Notes under the pieces: model-generated
Told to the model about the DNA's origin: nothing
Databases searched by the model: none
The model's input: the letters and a program-made list of their open reading frames with translations, nothing else
Shown: one piece after another, positions 44,144-53,825 of the stretch
Position numbering within the stretch: position 1 is the stretch's first letter
How the letters are laid out: each line of letters starts with the position of its first letter
Made by a program: the position numbers and the translations under genes
Assembly (NCBI GenBank): GCA_947500445.1
Contig: CANMSB010000007.1
Coordinates: 1 to 64,000 of the forward strand
DNA: 64,000 nt
From: an uncultured Flavobacteriaceae bacterium
GTDB taxonomy: Bacteria; Bacteroidota; Bacteroidia; Flavobacteriales; Flavobacteriaceae
Direction: 5' to 3'

Positions 44144-45778
44144 TTAAAACTTGTTCTGAACATCATCGAAAGAACCGGTAATCTGGACATCGCCATTTTT
44201 TACCACATCGCCCAAAACGTTTACGACCGAATTCGCTCCTAAAAAGGCCAAGGTGGCTCCATCTTCAAGAATCAAATCGCCATAAATGGTAAGGTTGCCC
44301 TCTACCCGAAACGTGGCATCTTTGCCAACGGTCACATTTCTTCTGCGGTTGTTTCTTCCTACTACAAAGGTACCGTTCATTTCGAACGACCCGCTTTGGT
44401 TGATGTTTACCGCATTTCTTACGGTCCATGAACCGCACAGCAACAACCCTCCGTCCACGTTTACGCTATTAAAACGTTTGGAACCTCGGTATGCCAATTC
44501 TTCTCCAGAATTTACGTTAAGGTTGGAACTACCGCTATAGACCGGGCTGGCACTGCATGCCGCTTCCAGACTAGTGCTCGGTTTGTTCATTTTTATAATC
44601 TGTAGACCCGATTTTCCGGAAGCCGCAAAAGCATAGTCGCCTTTGGTCTCTACATAATTGATGGATCCGTCAAGAGCAATAATGCCCACTAAGTCGGTAT
44701 TATCTCCAGCGTCTTCGGAAAGGCATAGCCCCGCACCACCGTTCGCCATCAAAACAATGCCTTCGTTAACCGCCACCGCATTGGTCACAACATCCGAATT
44801 GTCAACGCCTTCGGGATTGATAAGAATGGGAATATACTCCAAAAGTGTTCCGGAACCGGCTTCGTATACTCCAGCGCCTTTAGCGCCTTCGGAAACGATG
44901 ATATTATTTTCATAAAAATCCAAGGTTCGTTTTGCAAAGTCACCAAAATCGGATACGATCCCGATTTGAGCGGTCACCTCTAAATCTTGGTTCAAAACAT
45001 TGACACCCTGACTACCGTCTAAAACGGCAATGGTGTTGTCATTGATCGCCATGGCCCTTAAATCGGCAAAGGCGGCTTCATTGGTGCTGGTTACGGTTGC
45101 TTTATCATATTTGGTGATAACGCCATCTTTTCCGCTGGCCACCAATAAGGTATTGCCCGTTATTTTTACATCGGTTGCGTTAAAACCTTCCTGAAAGCCA
45201 TATGTAATGCCCCCACTAATATCAAAGCGGCCGTTGGTAACGTTCACTTTTCCAACAAAGGAATTAAATTCGATGGTAGCGGAACGTTCAGAATCGAATC
45301 CGCCAGCTAAATACACATATCCGTTGTCGTACTTTATGGAATTGATATCGGCATTGGTATAGTATAATCTTGAGGTAACCCTTGGGTTGTTCGGGTCACT
45401 TATGTTTACGGCATCGATACCGCCTAAATACGTATCACCAGAGGTGTTATACGAAATATAGGCATAATCGCCCTCCACATCCACATGGGAGGCGGTGAGC
45501 AACGTACCCCTGTACGAAGGACTTGTCACCTGACCCACCAAAGTAAGCGGGTAGTCACCGGCTGTACCGTCTTCGTTCTTCGAGACTTTACCAGTGGTCT
45601 TGTCTAGCTCGAAAATATCCAGCACACCGGAATTTTCAAAACTGATACTGTTGTCTAAAATGGTTTGATTGTCCTCTAAAAGAACATTTTCTTCAGGACT
45701 GTTGTACACAGTGGTTTCATCACTACATGATGCAACCAATATCATAGTGGCGATTGCCACGAGGGAAACTTTATTCAT
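44144..45778 (-). CDS. Lipoprotein with LVIVD-type beta-propeller and bactofilin-like C-terminus
   Basis: This 544-aa protein has a lipobox with Cys18 (MILVASCSDE). Residues ~60-400 contain repeated propeller-like blocks (HVDVEGDYAYISYNTSG; YDNGYVYLAGGF; VETKGDYAFAASGKSGLQII). The last ~110 residues are a regular beta-helix-like repeat (SGSFEMNGTFVVGRNN; GDLILEDGATLAFLGANS) like a bactofilin or polymer-forming unit. It is surface or periplasmic, perhaps structural; function is unknown. It ends at a shared terminator. Confidence 0.78.
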   Translation of the reverse strand: MNKVSLVAIATMILVASCSDETTVYNSPEENVLLEDNQTILDNSISFENSGVLDIFELDKTTGKVSKNEDGTAGDYPLTLVGQVTSPSYRGTLLTASHVDVEGDYAYISYNTSGDTYLGGIDAVNISDPNNPRVTSRLYYTNADINSIKYDNGYVYLAGGFDSERSATIEFNSFVGKVNVTNGRFDISGGITYGFQEGFNATDVKITGNTLLVASGKDGVITKYDKATVTSTNEAAFADLRAMAINDNTIAVLDGSQGVNVLNQDLEVTAQIGIVSDFGDFAKRTLDFYENNIIVSEGAKGAGVYEAGSGTLLEYIPILINPEGVDNSDVVTNAVAVNEGIVLMANGGAGLCLSEDAGDNTDLVGIIALDGSINYVETKGDYAFAASGKSGLQIIKMNKPSTSLEAACSASPVYSGSSNLNVNSGEELAYRGSKRFNSVNVDGGLLLCGSWTVRNAVNINQSGSFEMNGTFVVGRNNRRRNVTVGKDATFRVEGNLTIYGDLILEDGATLAFLGANSVVNVLGDVVKNGDVQITGSFDDVQNKF

Positions 45779-45923
45779 GATAAGTAGGTTTTACCAATTA
45801 GAATTGGGGTTCTAACTGAACGTAAATATATAGTTAATGGTATAATTTTATCATTTTATTCGACAAACGGAGTTTTTCTCCTACAAGGAGTGAATATTAG
45901 TTGTAGGAACCACTAGCAGCATG

Positions 45924-46574
45924 TCAAATTTTCCCGGAACGCTGCAATATGAAGAGCACGATAATAGGGATGGCCAGCAGCCCCACCATAAGGGTTTCGG
46001 TCTCAAATAGATAGGGTAGAAATATCAAGGTAGTTACATAACCGCCGATTGCACCACCGAAATGCGCCGTATGTCCAATATTTCCCAAACGGTTCTTCAT
46101 CCCGTAAATGGAATACATCAAATAACCGATCCCGAAAATATAGGCCGGTATCGGAACGGCAAAAAATAGGTATAGGTTCATCGTAGGTTGTAACAAAATG
46201 GCGGCATATAGCACCCCGGTTACCGCCCCGCTGGCCCCTACCGCACTATAATAGGGTTCTTCCCTATGAAAAAAAAGTGCCAAAAGGCTTCCGGCGGCAA
46301 GGCTTATCGCATAAATTCCCAAAAACTTGGGCGCGCCCATATGGGAAATGACCGTATTTGCGAAAAAATACAAGGTGAGCATGTTAAAAATCAAATGGGT
46401 CCAATCCACATGTAAAAACCCTGAGGTTAACATCCGTTCCTTTTGTCCCGATCGAATACCGCCGACGCTGAATTTATAACGCTCCAAAAAGGACCGATCT
46501 TCAAATCCTTTAATTGAAACGAGTACGTTGGCAGCGATAATGACAATGGTGGCAAGATGGATATTATCAAACAT
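45924..46574 (-). CDS. Rhomboid-family intramembrane serine protease
   Basis: This 216-aa protein has about six transmembrane helices. The catalytic Ser is in VGASGAVTG (near residue 115) and the catalytic His in GHTAHFGGAIGGY (near 170). The family cleaves single-pass membrane proteins. It is divergent from the acyltransferase gene, with an 18-bp perfect palindrome between them formed from two -7-like elements. Confidence 0.92.
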   Translation of the reverse strand: MFDNIHLATIVIIAANVLVSIKGFEDRSFLERYKFSVGGIRSGQKERMLTSGFLHVDWTHLIFNMLTLYFFANTVISHMGAPKFLGIYAISLAAGSLLALFFHREEPYYSAVGASGAVTGVLYAAILLQPTMNLYLFFAVPIPAYIFGIGYLMYSIYGMKNRLGNIGHTAHFGGAIGGYVTTLIFLPYLFETETLMVGLLAIPIIVLFILQRSGKI

Positions 46575-46596
46575 TTGACCTGTTTAGGTTACGATT

Positions 46597-46614
46597 CAAA
46601 TATAGCTATATTTG
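46597..46614. promoter_or_regulatory. Palindromic divergent promoter element
   Basis: CAAATATAGCTATATTTG is a perfect 18-bp palindrome. Each half includes TATATTTG, matching the TAnnTTTG -7 consensus, in opposite directions, one toward the rhomboid gene and one toward the acyltransferase gene. A plus-strand -33-like GTTTAGG is about 20 bases upstream. Overlapping transcription starts or a regulator site are possible. Confidence 0.55.
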
Positions 46615-46630
46615 CCTAGATTCATTTGAA

Positions 46631-47548
46631 ATGCAGCGCTTAGTCTTTGTTTTGGCATACCCCTTTATTTGGTTGATTTCCATAGTTCCCTTTTGGCTAC
46701 TCTACCGCTTTTCGGACGTCGTTTACGTTCTCGTTTACCGCTTGATCGGTTACCGTAAAAAAGTGGTCCGTTCGAATTTACAGCTCATTTTTCCGGAGCG
46801 ATCGCAAATGGAGCGACGGCAAATAGAAAAGACCTTTTTTAAACATATGTGCGATATGTTTTTGGAAATGGTAAAAACCATGAACCTCTCCAAAACGGAA
46901 ATCGCAAAACGGTATCGCATTAAGAATATGGATATGATACAGCGGTTGGAAAAGGAGAAAAGTATTTTGGTGGTATGCTCCCATTACGCCAGCTGGGAAT
47001 GGAACATGAGCATGAACAATTATGTAAAATCCAAAGGGTATGCGGTGTACCAACGCATTACCAATCCATACTTTGATAACTGGGCACGAAAAGTAAGGGC
47101 AAAATGGAATACCACCCTTATTACCCAAAAAGAAACGGTAAAGACCATCGTACGGAACAAACAACAGGGCATTACGGGCATTTTTGGTATGGTTAGCGAT
47201 CAATCGCCACAGGCACACCGTGCCCATTACTGGGCAGAATTCATGGGCATCAAGGTTCCGGTAATCAATGGTGCCGAAACCTTGGCGCGAAAACTGGGCC
47301 TTGCCGTGGTGTTTTTAAAGGTTTCCAAAACAGGCCGTGGACATTACGAAGCGGAGTTCCTTCCCATAACGGAAAACGGAAAGGAAACCGAAAAATATGA
47401 AATTACGGATTGTTTTCTTCGCTTGGCGGAACAGCAGATAAAGGAAAATCCCGCCTATTATTTATGGACCCATAAACGATGGAAACACCGGGGCAAAACC
47501 CCTGCCGCTTTTGCTACGGAACAACAAACCAAGTCGGAACAGGCTTAA
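46631..47548 (+). CDS. Lysophospholipid/lipid A acyltransferase (LpxL/HtrB-like)
   Basis: This 305-aa protein has an N-terminal membrane segment and the acyltransferase motif CSHYASWEWN (HX4E near residue 120). It may add a secondary acyl chain to lipid A; the LpxH-like protein at 38310 is in the same pathway. The C-terminal end is basic. It overlaps the 3' end of glmM by four bases. Confidence 0.88.
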   Translation: MQRLVFVLAYPFIWLISIVPFWLLYRFSDVVYVLVYRLIGYRKKVVRSNLQLIFPERSQMERRQIEKTFFKHMCDMFLEMVKTMNLSKTEIAKRYRIKNMDMIQRLEKEKSILVVCSHYASWEWNMSMNNYVKSKGYAVYQRITNPYFDNWARKVRAKWNTTLITQKETVKTIVRNKQQGITGIFGMVSDQSPQAHRAHYWAEFMGIKVPVINGAETLARKLGLAVVFLKVSKTGRGHYEAEFLPITENGKETEKYEITDCFLRLAEQQIKENPAYYLWTHKRWKHRGKTPAAFATEQQTKSEQA

Positions 47549-48933
47549 GAAACCGCTATCGCCTCTATTTCCGCAATGATTTTGTCGGCTAGTGCATGTG
47601 CCTCTTCTTGGCTCTTGGCCTCCGTATACACGCGAATGATGGGTTCGGTATTCGACTTTCGAAGATGTACCCAATTCTCTTCAAAATCGATTTTCACCCC
47701 GTCTATGGTCGACAATTGCTCGTTTTTGTAAGCAGCGGCCATTTTCTCCAAAATACTGTCCACATCCAAGTCCGGCGTCAGAGCGATTTTCTTTTTGCTC
47801 ATAAAATAGGACGGATAACCGGCGCGAAGCTCGGCTACCGTACCGTCCCTCTCGGCCATCAACATTAAAAATAGGGCCGTTCCCACCAAGGAGTCCCTAC
47901 CATAGTGACTTTCGGGATAGATGATGCCACCGTTTCCCTCACCACCGATAATGGCTTTTGTGGCCTTCATTTTTGCAACCACGTTTACTTCGCCTACGGC
48001 CGCCGCTTCATAAACACCCCCATGCTTTTCGGTAATGTCGCGCAGAGCACGTGACGATGATAGGTTGGAAACCGTATTTCCCGGTGTTTTTCCGAGTACG
48101 TAATCCGCACAGGCCACCAAGGTGTATTCCTCTCCGAACATTTCCCCATCATTGGCAATAAAGGCGAGCCGATCCACATCGGGGTCTACTACAATACCAA
48201 AATCGGCCTTCTCTGCAACCACTTTTTCACAAATGGCACCAAGATGCTCCTTTAAAGGTTCAGGATTATGCGGAAAATGACCGGTGGGATCGCAATACAA
48301 TTTTACCACCGTTACCCCTAAGGCTTCCAATAGTTTGGGTATGGCAATACCGCCAGTTGAGTTTACGCCGTCGACCACTACCTTGAACTTTGCCGCCTTT
48401 ATCACTTCGGCATCCACAAGGGAAAGCTCCAAAACCTCGTCAATATGTATATCGATATACGCGTCGTTTCGGGTAACGGTACCCAAATCGTCCACCTCGG
48501 TAAAGGAAAAATTCTCCTCTTCCGCAATTTTCAGGATCCGGGCGCCCTGTTCGGCATCCAAGAATTCCCCTTTTTCGTTCAATAACTTTAGCGCGTTCCA
48601 CTGTTTGGGATTATGGCTTGCCGTTAGGATGATACCTCCGTCCGCTTTTTCGAGCGGTACCGCTATTTCAACGGTGGGCGTTGTAGACAGGTCGAGGTCG
48701 ACCACATCGATACCAAGTCCCACCAGGGTAGCGACGACCAAATCTTGGATCATTTGTCCTGACAGTCGGGCATCCCTACCAATGACCACGGTAAGGGCCT
48801 CTTTTTTGCTATAGTCTTTTAACCATGTACCATATGCAGCAGCAAATTTCACCGCGTCGAGCGGGGTAAGATTGTCTCCGGGCCGACCACCGATCGTACC
48901 ACGAATCCCAGAAATGGATTTAATTAATGTCAT
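47545..48933 (-). CDS. glmM: Phosphoglucosamine mutase
   Basis: This 462-aa phosphohexomutase has the phospho-Ser loop TASHNP near residue 105, a metal-binding DPDVDRLAF near 245, and sugar-binding GEGNGGIIY near 330. It converts glucosamine-6-phosphate to glucosamine-1-phosphate for peptidoglycan and LPS. GlmM is the best match; a closely related phosphomannomutase role is possible. The candidate promoter at 48955 supports this start. Confidence 0.88.
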   Translation of the reverse strand: MTLIKSISGIRGTIGGRPGDNLTPLDAVKFAAAYGTWLKDYSKKEALTVVIGRDARLSGQMIQDLVVATLVGLGIDVVDLDLSTTPTVEIAVPLEKADGGIILTASHNPKQWNALKLLNEKGEFLDAEQGARILKIAEEENFSFTEVDDLGTVTRNDAYIDIHIDEVLELSLVDAEVIKAAKFKVVVDGVNSTGGIAIPKLLEALGVTVVKLYCDPTGHFPHNPEPLKEHLGAICEKVVAEKADFGIVVDPDVDRLAFIANDGEMFGEEYTLVACADYVLGKTPGNTVSNLSSSRALRDITEKHGGVYEAAAVGEVNVVAKMKATKAIIGGEGNGGIIYPESHYGRDSLVGTALFLMLMAERDGTVAELRAGYPSYFMSKKKIALTPDLDVDSILEKMAAAYKNEQLSTIDGVKIDFEENWVHLRKSNTEPIIRVYTEAKSQEEAHALADKIIAEIEAIAVS

Positions 48934-48954
48934 ACCTGTATCAAAAATTTTTTA

Positions 48955-48983
48955 CAAATATAAAGGGTTGTCACCAAAGGCAA
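48955..48983 (-). promoter_or_regulatory. Candidate promoter of glmM
   Basis: On the minus strand a -7 element TATATTTG (48962-48955) matches TAnnTTTG; a TTG (48983-48981) lies upstream with about 18 bases between. Confidence 0.45.
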
Positions 48984-49028
48984 CGGCTTAATTCGTAAAT
49001 TCGGAGGGCTCCAATAACTGGTCGAAAT

Positions 49029-49616
49029 ATGAATTTTTTAGCGCACATTTACCTTTCTTTTGATGACGATGCCATTGCTATAGGAAACTTTGTGGCCGAC
49101 AGTATCCGGGGCAATAAATTCAAGCATTTGCCCAAAAGGGTGCAACAGGGCATTTTCCTTCATCGGGAAATAGACACCTTTACCGATTCACATCCCATCC
49201 CCAAAAAAAGTAGTAAACGTTTGCACAAAAACTATAGCCATTACAGCAGGATCATTGTGGACATCTATTATGATCATTTTCTTGCAAAAAATTGGGATCG
49301 TTATTCCGACATCCCCTTAGCGGATTTCGTCGAGCGCTTTTACGATTTGTTGGAAGACCGATATGATTTACTCCCCGACGGGGTAAAACGCTTTATGCCC
49401 TACATGATCGCTGACAATTGGCTTTTTAATTATTCCAATATGGAAGGGATTTCCAGAACTTTGAACGGTATGGACCGAAGAACAAAAAACAAATCCAAGA
49501 TGAATTTTGCCATTGTAGACCTTGAGGAACATTATCCCGCTTTTGAAGCGGAGTTTACCGAATTTTTTGAAGCCTTGCGGACGTTCGCAAAACAGAAATA
49601 CCTAGCCTTAAAATAA
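49029..49616 (+). CDS. acpH: Acyl carrier protein phosphodiesterase (AcpH)
   Basis: This 195-aa enzyme has the AcpH signature MNFLAHIYLS and GNFVADSIRGN near the N-terminus and HREIDTFTDSHP, with metal-binding His and Asp residues. It removes phosphopantetheine from holo-ACP. It is a single gene. Its substrate could include the ACP of the polyketide cluster, but that is speculation. Confidence 0.9.
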   Translation: MNFLAHIYLSFDDDAIAIGNFVADSIRGNKFKHLPKRVQQGIFLHREIDTFTDSHPIPKKSSKRLHKNYSHYSRIIVDIYYDHFLAKNWDRYSDIPLADFVERFYDLLEDRYDLLPDGVKRFMPYMIADNWLFNYSNMEGISRTLNGMDRRTKNKSKMNFAIVDLEEHYPAFEAEFTEFFEALRTFAKQKYLALK

Positions 49617-49675
49617 GGAAACCATAGCATGCCAATTCAATCCCCGTATGACCTAAAAAACCATTACCGTCTTCT

Positions 49676-51367
49676 ATGAAAAATTTTAAAGCCCTTATTC
49701 TAATTTTAGCCTTGTTGCTCGTTTTTAACTGCAAAACTCCTTCGGCAACGCCCACTGGTCTGGTCACCGAAAATGCCATGGTCGTTTCGGCAAGGGAAGA
49801 GGCTTCCCGGATCGGGGCCGCTATCTTAAAAAAAGGAGGAAACGCTTTTGACGCCATGGTAGCGACGGAAATGGCATTGGTAGTAGCCTATCCGTTCGCG
49901 GGAAACCTTGGTGGCGGCGGTTTTATGGTATACCGAAAGGCCGATGGGGGCGTTGGGGCGCTCGATTATCGGGAAAAAGCCCCGAAGACCGCTTCAAAAG
50001 ATATGTATTTGGACTCCCTTGGCAATGTGGTGCACGGTATGAGCACCATTGGGGCAACGGCAGTGGGCGTTCCCGGAACGGTCGCCGGTATTATAGAAGT
50101 TCACGAAAAGTTTGGCTCACTCCCCTTAAAAGATATTCTTGCTCCGGTAATCGCCCTTGCCGAAAAAGGCCTTGTCGTTACCGAAAAACAGGCAGAACGT
50201 TTTGCCAACTATCGTGAGTCGATCCTTGAAGTAAATGGAGGAAACACAACCTTTCCCATCGGCTGTACCAAAGGGGACACCCTAAGATATCCCGTATTGG
50301 CAAAAACCCTACGCGCGATATCCGAAAAAGGAAGGGACGGCTTTTACAAGGGGGAAAATGCCAAAATCCTTGCGGATTTCATTCAAGAAAGCGGGGGCTA
50401 TGTCACCATTGCTGATTTAGCGGCATATGAGGCAAAATGGCGACAACCCATCATTTTTAACTACAAGGATCTGAAGATTATTTCGATGAGTCCACCAAGT
50501 AGTGGCGGAGTGACCATCAATCAAATTTTTAAAATGATCGAAGGCCACAACATAAAGGAATACGGCCATAATAGTGCCCGTGCCATACAACTTTTTACAG
50601 AGGCTTCCCGAAGGGCCTATGCCGATCGGAATTATTTTTTGGGAGACCCTGATTTTGTGCATATTCCGCTGGACGTTTTACTGAGTGATGACTATTTAAA
50701 AGAACGGATGGTCGATTTCTCCTTTGAAAAAGCGACAAAATCGACGGATATCGCAAACGGAAAGGTCGATGTAAACGAAAGTATGGAGACCACACATTAT
50801 TCCATTGTGGATAGTGAAGGCAATGCCGTATCGGTGACAACGACACTGAACGGCGCCTATGGGTCCAAGTTGTATTGCGACGCCCTCGGTTTTTTTCTCA
50901 ACAACGAAATGGACGATTTTAGTGCAAAGCCGGGAGTTCCCAATATGTTCGGATTGATCGGAGCGGCGGCCAATAGTATTGCTCCCGAAAAACGGATGCT
51001 GAGCAGTATGACCCCTACGATAGTAGAAAAAGAAGGCGAATTGTACATGGTAGTCGGCACGCCCGGCGGCTCTACCATTATTACGGCCGTAGCCCAGACC
51101 ATTCTTAATAAATATGAGTTTCATATGAGCATGCAAGCGGCGGTAAACGCTCCACGTTTTCACCACCAATGGCTACCCGACATGGTCATTTTTGAACCGG
51201 AAGGTTTTTCGGATGAAATAAAACGGCAATTATCGGAAAAAGGCTATATCTTAAACGAGGAACGTACCCCCATTATCGGTAAAGTCGATGCCATCGGTGT
51301 TTTAGAGGATGGTCGACTTGAAGGAGGAGCCGACAAAAGAGGAGACGATACCGCCGTAGGTTTTTAA
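49676..51367 (+). CDS. ggt: Gamma-glutamyltransferase, lipoprotein form
   Basis: This 563-aa enzyme has a lipobox with Cys19 (LLLVFNCK). It matures by self-cleavage at the Thr of TTHYSIVD (near Thr372), with the substrate block VTTTLNGAYGSKL downstream and an N-terminal GGNAFDAMVA motif. It degrades glutathione and gamma-glutamyl peptides outside the cytosol. It is followed after 21 bases by a membrane-anchored hypothetical gene, likely in one transcript. Confidence 0.94.
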   Translation: MKNFKALILILALLLVFNCKTPSATPTGLVTENAMVVSAREEASRIGAAILKKGGNAFDAMVATEMALVVAYPFAGNLGGGGFMVYRKADGGVGALDYREKAPKTASKDMYLDSLGNVVHGMSTIGATAVGVPGTVAGIIEVHEKFGSLPLKDILAPVIALAEKGLVVTEKQAERFANYRESILEVNGGNTTFPIGCTKGDTLRYPVLAKTLRAISEKGRDGFYKGENAKILADFIQESGGYVTIADLAAYEAKWRQPIIFNYKDLKIISMSPPSSGGVTINQIFKMIEGHNIKEYGHNSARAIQLFTEASRRAYADRNYFLGDPDFVHIPLDVLLSDDYLKERMVDFSFEKATKSTDIANGKVDVNESMETTHYSIVDSEGNAVSVTTTLNGAYGSKLYCDALGFFLNNEMDDFSAKPGVPNMFGLIGAAANSIAPEKRMLSSMTPTIVEKEGELYMVVGTPGGSTIITAVAQTILNKYEFHMSMQAAVNAPRFHHQWLPDMVIFEPEGFSDEIKRQLSEKGYILNEERTPIIGKVDAIGVLEDGRLEGGADKRGDDTAVGF

Positions 51368-51388
51368 ACCGCGGCAAACCCATAGAAA

Positions 51389-52102
51389 ATGAAAAAAATA
51401 GTACGAAGTGTTTTAAAGATCCTTGCCGGGATACTCGTTATCGCCGTTGTCGGTTTTGGCTTGCTCTACCTCGTTTTTAACGTGCCCGTTCCCGAAGGAA
51501 AAGAAGGCGCAAAGGCCGATGATCTGGCAAAACAAATGCTTCGTGCCATTCATTTGAAACAATACCAACAGACGCGTTTTTTGGAATGGTCGTTCGCCGG
51601 TGGTGCCCACTGCTATAAATGGGACAAAACCATGGGGACCGTGGTCGTATCCTGGTCGGATTATGTGGTACGGTTAGATTTAAACGCATCTAAAAACAGT
51701 AATGTAAAACACCAAGGCGAGACCGTGAAAGGTCGCAAACGACAAAGAGCAATTCGCAAAGCGCAAGATTTTTTTAATAATGATTCGTTTTGGTTGGTGG
51801 CTCCCTATAAAGTATTCGACAAGGGTACTACAAGAAGTATCGTGCCATTGGAAGATGGTACCGAAGGCCTGCTCGTTCGCTATTCCATGGGCGGCAGCAC
51901 TCCGGGAGATTGTTATTTGTGGGAGTTGAACGAGAATGGCTTTCCTGAAAGTTATCGGATGTGGGTGAGTATTATTCCCATTGGGGGAATAGAGGCCAGT
52001 TGGGACGATTGGAAAATGATGCCCAATGGGGTCTACCTACCCCAATCCCATTCCATCGGCCCCATAAACTTGGACATGGGTACCCTAAAAGCATATAATT
52101 GA
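51389..52102 (+). CDS. Hypothetical protein with N-terminal membrane anchor
   Basis: This 237-aa protein has one N-terminal membrane helix (residues 8-30, ILAGILVIAVVGFGLLYLVF). The rest is extracytoplasmic and beta-rich, with conserved-looking WDKTMGTVVVSWSDYVVRLDL and GGSTPGDCYLWELNENG. I do not recognise a functional family. It is 21 bases downstream of ggt. Its 3' end lies beside a copy of the dispersed palindrome. Confidence 0.65.
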   Translation: MKKIVRSVLKILAGILVIAVVGFGLLYLVFNVPVPEGKEGAKADDLAKQMLRAIHLKQYQQTRFLEWSFAGGAHCYKWDKTMGTVVVSWSDYVVRLDLNASKNSNVKHQGETVKGRKRQRAIRKAQDFFNNDSFWLVAPYKVFDKGTTRSIVPLEDGTEGLLVRYSMGGSTPGDCYLWELNENGFPESYRMWVSIIPIGGIEASWDDWKMMPNGVYLPQSHSIGPINLDMGTLKAYN

Positions 52103-52110
52103 ATATTTGC

Positions 52111-52138
52111 AATACCATTATAACATTGAAATGGTATT
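52111..52138. repeat. Dispersed palindrome, clean copy between convergent genes
   Basis: The arms AATACCATT (52111-52119) and AATGGTATT (52130-52138) are exact reverse complements with a loop containing ACATTG. It lies between two convergent genes and touches the stop codon of the channel gene. Confidence 0.75.
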
Positions 52139-53213
52139 AAATTTCCGTGAGTCCGTACTCGTTAAGGACAATGCGCCACTCGGCCGTTTCCATGATTTCC
52201 AAAATACGTTGTGAAATTTGTTGCTCAAGGGCCACCTTGTCTTTGGCAAGACCAAAAGCATAAAACTGAACGTCGAACTTTATGGGCAAGATGGCCAGTG
52301 CACTCAAACTGGAATCTGTTTGGATTCGGTGCGATAAAATGGGCTCATCATAAACGAAGGCCTCTATTCTATTTTTTTTAAGCGCCAGCAGGCCTTCCCC
52401 CACACTTTGAAAACCATTGACATCCTTAAAAAATTGAGCGCGCAAAAAGGCCATACTTCCCGTTTTTTTAACCGACCCTACCTTCCGTTCCTTGAACTCG
52501 TTAAAACTATCAGGGTTGCTGTTCAACTGATTTACCGTGAGGCTAGAGGCGATTCCTGCGGTAAGGCCCGAAATAAAAAGCAGTCCCGTGAACATCAATA
52601 CCAACGCGGCAATCTTGCCAAAACCGGTTCGTGGGGACTTGTCCCCATACCCTACTGTAGTTAGGGTAACGGCAGACCACCAAAGTCCATCCCAAATGCC
52701 TTTCCACCCCGAACGAAAGTGTTCGGGGTTCGCCTTTCGCTCGAACAACCACCCCACAAAGCCAAAAAGCAATATTATGGTCAACAGCAGCAACAGCCCC
52801 CTTAAAAAATTGAGGTTGAAAAATCCTTTTAAAAATTGGACAAGTTTTTCCAGAGAGGACTTCTCCGCAATGGCAATGGTGGCGTTGGAGGCATAAAAAG
52901 AATGTGTAAACTCCATTTTTTTACTTCGTTCACTGGTAATGGTGAGGGGATTGATGCTCAAATCGATAGCGCCTGCCTCCAAAGAATCCAACATTTTTGG
53001 GAATTGCATTCGCACCAACTTATACGGTAAATCCAGGTCTTCCGCCACTCGATCCCACAACCATATATTGATACCGGACAAATCGGCGCCCTGTTCCAAT
53101 ATGAACGGGGGCGCTGCGGTATACCCGACAATCAGGGTGTCCCGCTCCATTGTATTGGCCGAACCTTCAAAGCCGACCAGTATGAACATCAAACATAAAA
53201 AGCGTATCCCCAT
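52137..53213 (-). CDS. GluR0-like ligand-gated potassium channel
   Basis: This 358-aa protein has the topology of prokaryotic ionotropic glutamate receptors: S1 ligand-binding lobe (LIVGYTAAPPF; NPLTITSERSKKMEFT with its ligand-binding Arg), a membrane helix (residues 139-160), a pore loop with selectivity filter TLTTVGYGD (near 183-191), a second helix, and lobe S2 (RIEAFVYDEP). The TVGYGD filter predicts K+ selectivity. The start at MGIRFLCL (53213) fits a signal peptide; a longer start at 53243 exists. Ligand is probably an amino acid. It is a single gene. Confidence 0.85.
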   Translation of the reverse strand: MGIRFLCLMFILVGFEGSANTMERDTLIVGYTAAPPFILEQGADLSGINIWLWDRVAEDLDLPYKLVRMQFPKMLDSLEAGAIDLSINPLTITSERSKKMEFTHSFYASNATIAIAEKSSLEKLVQFLKGFFNLNFLRGLLLLLTIILLFGFVGWLFERKANPEHFRSGWKGIWDGLWWSAVTLTTVGYGDKSPRTGFGKIAALVLMFTGLLFISGLTAGIASSLTVNQLNSNPDSFNEFKERKVGSVKKTGSMAFLRAQFFKDVNGFQSVGEGLLALKKNRIEAFVYDEPILSHRIQTDSSLSALAILPIKFDVQFYAFGLAKDKVALEQQISQRILEIMETAEWRIVLNEYGLTEI

Positions 53214-53381
53214 AACGAAAATATCAATGAAAGCAAGATACAATATTTCATGATCCCTGTCTGTATTCCATTATAACGCCCTTCACTTGACCACATGAGA
53301 AAACCAAAAGGAGCTGTGATTTTGATAACCCGGTAATTTGTTGCGGCCATTTGCTTTGTTATTTTTGACAAAAGCCATTTT

Positions 53382-53825
53382 ATGACCATCACGTTATTGA
53401 AGGGGAACACCGTTACTACCGAAGACCAAAAACAGATAACCTTGTTGTATCGACAATTGAATGCCCAGATAAAACAGCTGTCGGTTAAAAAGGTATTGGA
53501 ACGGGACGAGAGATCGGCTTTCGTGGTTTGCAGGATAGAAAACGTAATCGTTGGGATGGCCGTGATGGCCATTTATACGGTTATCTCCGGAAAAAAAGGA
53601 ATGATAGAGGATGTGGTTGTCGATGAAAAATACCGTGGAAACGGTATTGGAAAAAAAATCATGCAAGTGTTACTATCCGAAGCAAAAAACAGAAATGTTA
53701 CCGAACTGTTGCTCTTTACGGGGCACCACCGAAAACCTGCCATCAAGCTGTACGAGGGATTGGGGTTCACCTTAAAACAAAGTGGCCTGTATACTCTTAA
53801 AACGGATACCCTTTCAAACCGTTAA
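53382..53825 (+). CDS. GNAT-family N-acetyltransferase
   Basis: This 147-aa protein has the GNAT fold with acetyl-CoA pyrophosphate loop EKYRGNGIGKKIM (Q/RxxGxG/A). The N-terminus is LLYRQLNAQIKQ and the final strand KLYEGLGFTLKQSG. Acetyl acceptor is unknown. It is divergent from the channel gene and followed by a copy of the dispersed palindrome. Confidence 0.88.
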   Translation: MTITLLKGNTVTTEDQKQITLLYRQLNAQIKQLSVKKVLERDERSAFVVCRIENVIVGMAVMAIYTVISGKKGMIEDVVVDEKYRGNGIGKKIMQVLLSEAKNRNVTELLLFTGHHRKPAIKLYEGLGFTLKQSGLYTLKTDTLSNR

